Shown here piece after piece: positions 1 through 5,978 of a stretch of 14,506 bases of DNA. Location: NCBI GenBank assembly GCA_023394035.1, contig JAEXBK010000096.1:1-14506 (forward strand). Reading direction: 5' to 3'. How positions within the stretch are numbered: the stretch's first letter is position 1; every line of letters begins with the position of its first letter. The position numbers were made by a program, and so were the translations under genes. The notes beneath the pieces were generated by a model. The model ran no database searches and was not told the DNA's origin. It saw only the letters and a program-made list of their open reading frames with translations. Source of the DNA: Bacillota bacterium. GTDB taxonomy: Bacteria; Bacillota; Clostridia; Peptostreptococcales; Anaerovoracaceae.

Positions 1-1
1 C

Positions 2-424
2 TATTGGGACTGCATGGCTTTGACTATTGATGACAGCCAAGATGGTTTTGTTGCGGACAACAAACAGTCATTGGTAGAAGCGGCTTATGAAGATGGGCTT
101 TACACTTTGGGAATCTATTGCGAAGAAACGATGGTGGGTTTTGTCCTGTATGACTATGACGAATCTTTGCCAGGATGGTCTATGAGCCGTTTCATGATAG
201 GAAAGCAATTTCAAGGGAAAGGTTACGGCAAACAAGCTGTGATAGCATTTATTGATTATTTCAAGAAAAAACACAGTGCAAATAAGTTATATATAAGTGT
301 ATCTCTGAAAAACATTGTTGCCCGTAAAATGTACACATCAATAGGCTTTAAGGAGATCCAAGAGATCGAATACACATTTTGTGGTAAGAATTTTAGAGAA
401 ATGCAGATGGTAAAAGAGCTATGA
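2..424 (+). CDS. GNAT family N-acetyltransferase, 5' end outside the window
   Basis: The reading frame is open from base 2 to the TGA at 422-424, giving 140 visible codons. The first visible residues, YWDCMALTIDDSQDGFVADN, resemble the N-terminal region of small GNAT enzymes of the spermine/spermidine (BltD/PaiA-like) type, in which this stretch follows a short N-terminal strand. I therefore think the true start is upstream and the ATG at 14 is internal. The acetyl-CoA pyrophosphate-binding loop is clear as QFQGKGYGKQA (about nt 206-238), and the C-terminal part NIVARKMYTSIGFKE is the usual GNAT motif B region. The family transfers an acetyl group from acetyl-CoA to an amine; the substrate cannot be read from sequence. 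The stop codon overlaps the ATG of the following SMI1-like remnant (ATGA at 421-424), which suggests the two were once translationally coupled. Confidence 0.85.
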   Translation, partial: YWDCMALTIDDSQDGFVADNKQSLVEAAYEDGLYTLGIYCEETMVGFVLYDYDESLPGWSMSRFMIGKQFQGKGYGKQAVIAFIDYFKKKHSANKLYISVSLKNIVARKMYTSIGFKEIQEIEYTFCGKNFREMQMVKEL

Positions 425-608
425 GAAAATACTTTGCCGATATAGACTTTAGTGGCTTTTGGAATAATCACCAATACTATTTGGAAAATTATGTTGAAAA
501 GCCACTTACAGATGAAATGGTTGCTCTTACTGAGACAGAATTGGATACAAACTCCCTGATTCATATATAGAATTTTTAAAAATTCAAAATGGCGGAAGAA
601 CTATATAA
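421..608 (+). pseudogene. SMI1/KNR4-like protein, frameshifted and truncated
   Basis: An ATG at 421, overlapping the GNAT stop, opens a frame beginning MRKYFADIDFSGFW and running to a TAG at 568-570 after 49 residues. Up to ELD the protein reads like a Firmicute SMI1/KNR4 family member, with PLTDEMV before the expected 'E-LG-Y-KLP-SY' core. Reading from base 543 in the -1 frame restores that core as GYKLPDSYIEFLKIQNGG, ending at a TAA at 606-608. Loss of one G in the TTGG run at 541-544 explains the break. The family is normally much longer than the roughly 62 residues that can be rebuilt, so the 3' part is also missing. SMI1/KNR4 proteins often act as immunity proteins for contact-dependent or polymorphic toxins; that role is family knowledge only, and no toxin is visible here. 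Confidence 0.75.
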
Positions 609-734
609 AGAAATTGATGAATGGGCAAAAGACACATTTGAAACATACAATTGTTTTACTATATTAGGGATATGACGCCTTCGGCATATTATGACTTTGA
701 TAAAGCCCAAAAACGCTTCATTAAGAAATTTTGA
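589..734 (+). pseudogene. Unidentified gene remnant, frameshifted
   Basis: Two short pieces in different frames read like natural protein. The first starts at ATG 589-591 with MAEELYKEIDEWAKDTFETY and ends at a TGA at 673-675. The second contains YYIRDMTPSAYYDFDKAQKR followed by FIKKF, and ends at the TGA at 732-734; an ATG at 672 lies inside it. Joining the frames near 650-660 would give one continuous C-terminal fragment of about 45 residues. I do not recognise the family. The piece follows directly on the broken SMI1-like gene, and the junction may be a deletion that fused the 5' part of one gene to the 3' part of another. Each fragment could instead be chance, but the charged and aromatic composition and the stop just before the DUF3795 gene favour a real relic. 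Confidence 0.45.
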
Positions 735-760
735 TAAACTGGAAATTACAGGGATTAATT

Positions 761-1045
761 ATGGAAAATAATATAGGCCATTGCGGCGTATGTTGTTCGT
801 CGTGCACTGATTACATAAACAAAATCTGTCCGTCATGCAGGCTTACCGAGTGGAAAGATGATGATATATGTATGCCTGTAAAATGCTGCAGAGAAAAAGA
901 GATAGAAAGCTGTGCGTTCTGCACCGATTTTCCTTGCGATGATATGAACGGCTTCTATGAAGAATCAAGCAGCCACAAAGAGGCCTATGAAAGAATGGGC
1001 AAGACAAGAGAAGAGAATGGATTGATGAGATATGCAAGGCGCTAA
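761..1045 (+). CDS. Small cysteine-rich DUF3795 family protein
   Basis: I chose the ATG at 761, giving 94 residues, because AGGG lies seven bases upstream at 750-753 and the conserved cysteine pattern starts at once (HCGVCCSSC). A TTG at 731 in the same frame would add ten residues that look non-conserved. The protein has 12 cysteines, at about residues 8, 11, 12, 15, 23, 26, 37, 42, 43, 51, 54 and 59. The order CGxCCxxC, CPSC, KCCREKxIxxCxxCxxFPC is typical of DUF3795, a family of unknown function thought to bind a metal. No signal peptide or membrane segment is visible, so it is likely cytoplasmic. It sits alone between gene debris and rpoN, and a hairpin overlaps its end. Confidence 0.8.
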   Translation: MENNIGHCGVCCSSCTDYINKICPSCRLTEWKDDDICMPVKCCREKEIESCAFCTDFPCDDMNGFYEESSSHKEAYERMGKTREENGLMRYARR

Positions 1046-1073
1046 GCTGAGAAAACTCATATCTCATCGTTTC
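1024..1073 (+). terminator. Possible terminator at the end of the DUF3795 gene
   Basis: An 11-bp perfect inverted repeat, GATGAGATATG (1024-1034) and CATATCTCATC (1058-1068), encloses a 23-base loop and is followed by the T-rich stretch GTTTCTTTTG. The left arm lies inside the last codons of the DUF3795 gene. The loop is large and the U-tract interrupted, so termination is plausible but not certain. Confidence 0.5.
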
Positions 1074-1086
1074 TTTTGCTTTATCC

Positions 1087-1115
1087 TTTGCATTAATTTT
1101 TTGATATGGTATAAT
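1087..1115 (+). promoter_or_regulatory. Promoter of rpoN (sigma-A type, extended -10)
   Basis: TTTGCA (1087-1092, 4 of 6 to TTGACA), a 17-base spacer and a perfect TATAAT (1110-1115) preceded by TG at 1107-1108. Transcription should start near 1122, leaving a leader of about 30 bases before the rpoN ATG. Confidence 0.75.
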
Positions 1116-1152
1116 TATTGCATTAGATAAAGTGATTTGAAGGTAACTATTC

Positions 1153-2526
1153 ATGAAACTCGGATATGAACTGAATGTTGAGCAAACGCAGAAGCTTGCG
1201 ATGACGCCGGAGCTGATTCAGGCGATTCGCATACTTCAATTCAACAATCAGGAACTTAAGGAGTATATACAGAACGAACTTCTTGAAAACCCGATACTTG
1301 AGGCGGAAATGCCCAAGTCTTATGATACGGAAATCAATATAGATGAGCTGCGCGAAAAGATAATAGAGTCAAACTACAGCGTTGAGGCGTACAAGCAATG
1401 GGATATTGCAAAAGAAGAAATCAGAGATTTTTCATATGAGCAATATGTCGCATTCAGGGTAAGTTTGACTGAGCATCTGCTTGTTCAGCTCCATTTTTCG
1501 AGTCTTAAAGGAAAAGACTCAGAACTCGGCCGTTATTTGATCGAATGTATAGATGATAACGGTTATCTTTCTATGTCTGAAGAAGAAATAGCAGCCAGCA
1601 TGAACGCAGAAAAAGAAGATATAGAGCGTGTGCTTTCGGTAATTCAGACATTTGATCCTACAGGCGTAGGCGCGAGAAATCTCAGAGAATGCCTGTGCAT
1701 TCAGCTTGAGGCAAGAGGCGAAATAGACAAGAACATAGAATTCATCATCAAAAACAGGCTCGAAGAACTTGCGGATAACAAGATATCACAGATAGCAAAG
1801 GAGCTTGGACTCGGACTTTCCGAAGTGCAGGCGATTGCAGATAAAATCAAAGCTCTTGAGCCGAAACCGGGTCGCCTTTATGATTCGGATCAGACGGTAA
1901 AATATGTTGTACCTGACATAATAGTCGAAAAACAGGACGGAGAATATACGGTAATCTCAAACGAAGGTGATGTTCCGCATCTGATGGTGAGCTCATACTA
2001 TAATAAAATGTCGGCGGAAGCAGGCAAAGATGAGGAGCTTAAGAAATATCTTAACGAAAGATTCAACTCGGCCGTTTGGCTTATGAGGAGCATCGAGCAA
2101 AGAAAAAAGACTATATACAATGTTGCGTCAGCAATAATCAAATATCAGCAGAATTTCTTTGAAGCGGGTGAACGTTTCCTGAAGCCGCTTACGCTTAAGC
2201 AGATTGCAGATGAAGTCGGAATACACGAATCTACGGTCAGCAGATCAATCAACGGGAAATATATGCAGTGCTCAAGAGGCGTATTCGAACTGAAATATTT
2301 CTTTACGAGCGGAGTCATATCGGATGACGGATCCGGAATATCATCAAACAGCATCAAATCTATGATAAGAGAAATCATAGAGGGCGAAAATCCAAAAAGC
2401 CCGTACAGCGACCAGAAGATCGCCGATATGCTCGGTACGGAAGGAATAGAAATATCGAGACGGACCGTGGCAAAGTACCGCGATGAAACGGGAATCCTTT
2501 CATCGTCAAAGCGTCGTCGTTTTTAG
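1153..2526 (+). CDS. rpoN: RNA polymerase sigma-54 factor
   Basis: This 457-residue protein is a full-length sigma-54 (SigL). The N-terminal activator-interacting region I is clear as ELNVEQTQKLAMTPELIQAI followed by RILQFNNQEL and LLENPILE. The core-binding region occupies roughly residues 90-290. A helix-turn-helix, TLKQIADEVGIHESTVSRSI, starts near residue 347, and the diagnostic RpoN box is SRRTVAKYR at residues 435-443, close to the consensus ARRTVAKYR. Sigma-54 directs core RNA polymerase to -24/-12 promoters and needs an AAA+ enhancer-binding protein to open them; no such activator gene and no convincing -24/-12 promoter is visible in this window. An SD-like GAAGGTAA at 1140-1147 supports the start. 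The gene has its own promoter and is followed 62 bases later by gap, with no strong terminator between them, so read-through into the glycolytic genes is possible. Confidence 0.97.
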   Translation: MKLGYELNVEQTQKLAMTPELIQAIRILQFNNQELKEYIQNELLENPILEAEMPKSYDTEINIDELREKIIESNYSVEAYKQWDIAKEEIRDFSYEQYVAFRVSLTEHLLVQLHFSSLKGKDSELGRYLIECIDDNGYLSMSEEEIAASMNAEKEDIERVLSVIQTFDPTGVGARNLRECLCIQLEARGEIDKNIEFIIKNRLEELADNKISQIAKELGLGLSEVQAIADKIKALEPKPGRLYDSDQTVKYVVPDIIVEKQDGEYTVISNEGDVPHLMVSSYYNKMSAEAGKDEELKKYLNERFNSAVWLMRSIEQRKKTIYNVASAIIKYQQNFFEAGERFLKPLTLKQIADEVGIHESTVSRSINGKYMQCSRGVFELKYFFTSGVISDDGSGISSNSIKSMIREIIEGENPKSPYSDQKIADMLGTEGIEISRRTVAKYRDETGILSSSKRRRF

Positions 2527-2588
2527 GTGAAACCCACCTATTATTATAAAAACTTTAATCCAATATAAAGAGTCATGGAGGTTTTATT

Positions 2589-3608
2589 ATGGCAATTAAA
2601 GTCGGAATCAGCGGATTCGGAAGAATCGGAAGAACAGCAATCAGAGCATCTGTAGATCACCCTGAAATTGAAATCGCAGGCATAAACTACAGAAGCGGCA
2701 AAGATCTTAAGTATCTGGCATACATGTTAAAGTACGATTCTACATTCGGCAGATTCCCGGGCAAAGTCGAATATGGCGAAGACTGCCTGATTATTAACGA
2801 TAAAAAGATACCTGTTTACGTCGAGACAGAAATCAACAAGATTCCTTGGAAAGAATGCGGTGCAGAGTACATAATCGAATCGACAGGCGCTTACTGCACT
2901 ACAGAAAAAGCAATGGGTCACATCGAAGCAGGTGCAAAGAAAGTAATTATTTCCGCTCCGGCAAAGGACAAGGAAACACCAACATTCGTATGCGGCGTCA
3001 ATCTTGATAAATACACTAAGGACATGAATGTCGTATCAAATGCTTCATGCACGACGAACTGTCTTGCTCCTTTGTGCAAGGTTCTCGAAGACGAATTCGG
3101 AATCGTACAGGGTCTCATGTCAACGATTCATGCTGCAACATCAAAGCAGAAGCCTATCGACGGCAAAAATGAGAAGGATTGGAGAATAGGCAGAAGCGTA
3201 TTCGGAAATATCATCCCTACATCGACAGGCGCAGCAAAGGCTGTAGGTCTTGTCATTCCTTCGATTGCAGGAAAGCTTACAGGTCTTGCATACAGAGTTC
3301 CTACTGCAGACGTATCGGTAGTTGACCTGAACATAGAGCTCAAGAGACCTACGAGTCTTGAAGAAATAAACGAAGCCGTAAAGCGCGCATCTGAAACATA
3401 CCTCAAGGGCATAATCGAGCTTGTACCTGATCAGTGCGTAACGAGCGACTTCATCGGCGACGCAAATACATCCATATATGACGGAACTCAGGGCATAATG
3501 CTTAACGACACATTCTTCAAGCTTATAGCCTACTATGACAATGAATTCGGCTATGCAGACAAGCTCCTTTGCCTGATAGAGCATATGAGCAAAGTGGATA
3601 ACGCTTGA
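2589..3608 (+). CDS. gap: Glyceraldehyde-3-phosphate dehydrogenase, phosphorylating
   Basis: The 339-residue enzyme oxidises glyceraldehyde 3-phosphate with phosphate to 1,3-bisphosphoglycerate. The Rossmann fingerprint is GISGFGRIGR (residues 6-15; the usual Asn is Ser8). The catalytic motif SNASCTTNC has Cys154, and His181 in STIHAA is the base. After the histidine it reads ATSKQKPIDG and NIIPTSTGAAKAVG, the pattern of the E. coli GapA/eukaryotic-like clade, not the YTNDQ pattern of the Bacillus enzyme. The residue that normally holds the NAD ribose, Asp in 'ND', is Tyr34 followed by Arg35 (GINYRSG), which raises a question about NAD versus NADP preference. GGAGG at 2577-2581 lies seven bases before the ATG. 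It heads gap-pgk-tpiA; pgk follows after 21 bases. The repressor gene cggR, common upstream, is absent. Confidence 0.97.
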   Translation: MAIKVGISGFGRIGRTAIRASVDHPEIEIAGINYRSGKDLKYLAYMLKYDSTFGRFPGKVEYGEDCLIINDKKIPVYVETEINKIPWKECGAEYIIESTGAYCTTEKAMGHIEAGAKKVIISAPAKDKETPTFVCGVNLDKYTKDMNVVSNASCTTNCLAPLCKVLEDEFGIVQGLMSTIHAATSKQKPIDGKNEKDWRIGRSVFGNIIPTSTGAAKAVGLVIPSIAGKLTGLAYRVPTADVSVVDLNIELKRPTSLEEINEAVKRASETYLKGIIELVPDQCVTSDFIGDANTSIYDGTQGIMLNDTFFKLIAYYDNEFGYADKLLCLIEHMSKVDNA

Positions 3609-3629
3609 TTTGTTAAGAGGTCAAAAAGA

Positions 3630-4817
3630 ATGAAAAAAACAGTTAGAGATATAGACGTAAGATCAAAGAAAGTTTTGATCAGATGCGATTTCAACGTTCC
3701 TCTTGACGAGGCAGGTAATATCACAGATGATACGAGAATAAGAGCGGCTCTCCCTACGATAAATTATCTTACGGAGAACGGCGCAAGGATCATAATCATG
3801 TCACATCTCGGAAGACCAAAGGGGAAGGCTGACGCAAAGTTCAGCCTCAGATCGGCAGCGGTAAGGCTTTCCGAGCTTATTGGCAAAGAAGTGAGATTTG
3901 AGGATTGCGATACGGTCATTGACGATAACGTAAAAAATGCGGCAGCCTCAATGAAGGACGGGGATATAATTCTGCTTCAGAATGTTCGTTTCAGAGCGGA
4001 AGAGACGGATAACGACCCTGCTTTTGCGAAAGAGCTTGCCTCGCTTGGCGATGTCTTTGTTCAGGAAGCTTTCGGAACAGCTCACAGAGCGCATGCTTCA
4101 ACGGCCGGAATTGCTTCATACATTCCGTGCGTTTCGGGATTCCTTATCGAAAAGGAAGTGAAATATCTTGGCGCAGCAGTCAATGAACCTGAAAGACCTT
4201 TCGTCGCTATCATGGGCGGAGCAAAGGTCGCTGACAAAATCAAGGTGATAGAGAATCTCCTCAAGAAAGTGGATACCCTTATCATCGGCGGAGGAATGGC
4301 TTTCACATTCTACAAGGCTATAGGCTACGAAATCGGCAAATCAATACTTGACGCAGAAAGCGTTGTCATAGCCGCATCACTTCTCGAAAAAGCAGAGGAG
4401 CAGGGCGTAAGACTTGTGCTTCCTGTTGATGTAGTGTGCGCTGATGCATTCAGCAATGATGCAAGAATATCACTCCATGACTGTGACGAGATACCTGAAG
4501 ATATGATGGGACTTGACGTAGGGCCTCAGAGCATAGAGCTTTTCGGGAATATTCTAAAGGATGCAAAGACCGTAGTCTGGAACGGACCTATGGGCGCATT
4601 TGAAATGGAAAACTTTGCCGAAGGAACAAAAAAAGTTGCAGAGATTCTTGCGGAAATATCTGCAACAACTGTAATAGGCGGAGGCGATTCGGCTGCGGCA
4701 GTAGAAAAATTCGGGCTTGCCGACAAGATGACTCACATTTCTACAGGCGGCGGAGCGTCCCTTGAATTTCTCGAGGGAATAGACCTGCCAGGAATAAGCA
4801 TTATTGAGGAGAAATAA
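3630..4817 (+). CDS. pgk: Phosphoglycerate kinase
   Basis: The 395-residue protein has the normal length of the family and catalyses transfer of phosphate from 1,3-bisphosphoglycerate to ADP in glycolysis. The N-terminal substrate-binding domain shows RCDFNVP (residues 18-24) and SHLGRPKG (58-65). The hinge and nucleotide domain show GGAKVADKI, the IIGGGMAFTF loop, WNGPMGAFE, and a C-terminal GGGDSAAAVEKFG around residues 350-362. One conserved segment usually read VNDAFGTAHRAH is VQEAFGTAHRAH here, a conservative change of Asn-Asp to Gln-Glu. It lies 21 bases after gap and 3 bases before tpiA, and all three are clearly one transcription unit. An AAGAGG upstream of the ATG serves as ribosome binding site. 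Confidence 0.97.
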   Translation: MKKTVRDIDVRSKKVLIRCDFNVPLDEAGNITDDTRIRAALPTINYLTENGARIIIMSHLGRPKGKADAKFSLRSAAVRLSELIGKEVRFEDCDTVIDDNVKNAAASMKDGDIILLQNVRFRAEETDNDPAFAKELASLGDVFVQEAFGTAHRAHASTAGIASYIPCVSGFLIEKEVKYLGAAVNEPERPFVAIMGGAKVADKIKVIENLLKKVDTLIIGGGMAFTFYKAIGYEIGKSILDAESVVIAASLLEKAEEQGVRLVLPVDVVCADAFSNDARISLHDCDEIPEDMMGLDVGPQSIELFGNILKDAKTVVWNGPMGAFEMENFAEGTKKVAEILAEISATTVIGGGDSAAAVEKFGLADKMTHISTGGGASLEFLEGIDLPGISIIEEK

Positions 4818-4820
4818 CAA

Positions 4821-5570
4821 ATGCGTATACCACTTATTGCTGGAAACTGGAAAATGTTCAAAACCGTTTCGGAAGCGAAAGCATTTGCCGAAAAGTTCAA
4901 AGAGCTTTATAAGGATACAGATATAAGAGCTGCAATATGCGCTCCTTTTACAAACCTGCATGTTTTGAAGGAGATATTTGAAGGAACGGGAATAGGCGTA
5001 GGCGCACAAAATGTGCACTATGCTAAGGACGGAGCTTTTACAGGTGAAATATCCGTTGATATGCTCAAAGAGGCAGGTGTCGACTACTGCATCGTCGGAC
5101 ACTCCGAAAGACGGCAGTTTTTCAACGAAACCGATACAACGGTAAATCTTAAGCTCAAGCGTCTTTTTGGTGAAAGCGATATTATACCTATTCTCTGCGT
5201 AGGCGAGGATCTCGAGGAAAGAGAAGAGGAACGCCATATTGAAGTCGTAAGAAATCAGGTTGAGGCGGCACTTCTCGATATTGACAGGAATGACGTAAAA
5301 AAAATGGTTATCGCATATGAGCCTATATGGGCGATCGGAACGGGTAGAACGGCAACCCCGCTTCAGGCTGAGGAAATGTGTGCTTTGATCAGATATACGA
5401 TCGAAGAGCTCTATGATGAAGATACATGCGATGACGTTATCATTCAATATGGCGGAAGTGTAAAGCCGGAAAACGCCGGAGAAATAATGAATATGGATGA
5501 AATTGACGGCGCTCTCGTCGGAGGGGCAAGCCTTGATCCCGAAAAATTCATGCAGATTATCGATTTTTGA
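4821..5570 (+). CDS. tpiA: Triosephosphate isomerase
   Basis: This 249-residue TIM barrel interconverts dihydroxyacetone phosphate and glyceraldehyde 3-phosphate. The active-site residues are all present: Asn9 and Lys11 in GNWKMF, His94 in IVGHSERR, Glu167 in AYEPIWAIGTG, and the phosphate-gripping loop 6 that follows it. QYGGSVKPENA and ALVGGASLDPEKF form the C-terminal phosphate-binding part. The start codon is only three bases after the pgk stop, and the SD sequence (GAGGAG) lies inside the pgk 3' end, so translation is probably coupled. In related genomes gpmI and eno follow; here they do not, and secG comes next after 81 bases. No strong terminator is visible after the stop, so some read-through into secG is possible. 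Confidence 0.97.
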   Translation: MRIPLIAGNWKMFKTVSEAKAFAEKFKELYKDTDIRAAICAPFTNLHVLKEIFEGTGIGVGAQNVHYAKDGAFTGEISVDMLKEAGVDYCIVGHSERRQFFNETDTTVNLKLKRLFGESDIIPILCVGEDLEEREEERHIEVVRNQVEAALLDIDRNDVKKMVIAYEPIWAIGTGRTATPLQAEEMCALIRYTIEELYDEDTCDDVIIQYGGSVKPENAGEIMNMDEIDGALVGGASLDPEKFMQIIDF

Positions 5571-5606
5571 TCGGTTCTGAAATAATTTTTCTTGATTTTA
5601 CATCCA

Positions 5607-5615
5607 TGTTATGAT
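5607..5615 (+). promoter_or_regulatory. Candidate extended -10 promoter for secG
   Basis: TGTTATGAT at 5607-5615 is a TGn-extended -10 element (TATGAT, 5 of 6 to consensus). No good -35 lies 16-18 bases upstream; a TTGATT at 5592-5597 is only 12 bases away. It would start a leader of about 30 bases before secG. Confidence 0.4.
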
Positions 5616-5651
5616 ATCGTTTAATAGTTATAAATCAAGGAGGTAACTACT

Positions 5652-5882
5652 ATGCAAACCGCATTAATGGTAGTATTGGCTATTGTTAGCATTTTTCTTA
5701 TATTGAGTGTTCTTCTGCAGTCGAGCAACAGTGACGGATTATCGGGTTCGATCGCAGGTGGAGCAGAACAGCTTTTAGGTAAGAAAAAGAGCACGGGAAT
5801 CGAACTTCTGCTTAAGCGCCTTACGGTCATAGCAGCAGTAGCATTTATCGTGTTATCGGTTGTGCTTGTAGCCCTTAAGTAA
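5652..5882 (+). CDS. secG: Preprotein translocase subunit SecG
   Basis: The 76-residue protein has the SecG layout: a first membrane helix (about residues 3-23, MVVLAIVSIFLILSVLLQSS), a conserved cytoplasmic loop rich in Gly and Ser (GLSGSIAGGAEQLLGKKKSTG), and a second membrane helix (about 56-75). SecG is the small non-essential partner of SecYE and promotes SecA-driven protein export across the cell membrane. The ribosome binding site AAGGAGG lies directly upstream. Its position after the glycolytic genes is the well-known Firmicute linkage (normally ...eno-secG), kept here although gpmI and eno are gone. A stem-loop follows the stop. Confidence 0.93.
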   Translation: MQTALMVVLAIVSIFLILSVLLQSSNSDGLSGSIAGGAEQLLGKKKSTGIELLLKRLTVIAAVAFIVLSVVLVALK

Positions 5883-5912
5883 TTAACTTTTTTATTATTT
5901 TATTCGCTAAAT

Positions 5913-5937
5913 AAGAGGCGCTTTTATAGTGCCTCTT
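5913..5937 (+). terminator. Stem-loop between secG and hppA, possible weak terminator
   Basis: AAGAGGCGC (5913-5921) pairs with GTGCCTCTT (5929-5937), nine pairs with one G-U, around a seven-base loop. No uninterrupted T-run follows (GATCTGTTTATGG), so it may be a leaky terminator, an attenuator between secG and hppA, or an mRNA 3'-end stabiliser. Confidence 0.45.
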
Positions 5938-5978
5938 GATCTGTTTATGGAATCGAGTGGAAAGAGGAGGGTATTCTT

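Noticed and set aside
843..1154. A 103-codon minus-strand frame across the DUF3795 gene and rpoN promoter
   Set aside because: It covers a good sigma-A promoter and a conserved cysteine-rich gene on the plus strand, and has no family features.
2525..2539. AGGTG/CACCT hairpin as the rpoN terminator
   Set aside because: Only five base pairs and no T-run follows.
2717..2735. TGGCAT-n5-TT inside gap as a sigma-54 -24/-12 promoter
   Set aside because: The -12 GC is missing and the site lies inside a coding region with no gene for it to serve.
4554..5447. A 297-codon open frame on the minus strand across pgk and tpiA
   Set aside because: It lies opposite two intact glycolytic genes with all catalytic motifs; the translation is low-complexity, Cys/Phe/Tyr-rich and has no motif or ribosome binding site.
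5592..5615. TTGATT with TATGAT as a full -35/-10 promoter of secG
   Set aside because: The spacer is only 12 bases; only the extended -10 is retained as a weak candidate.
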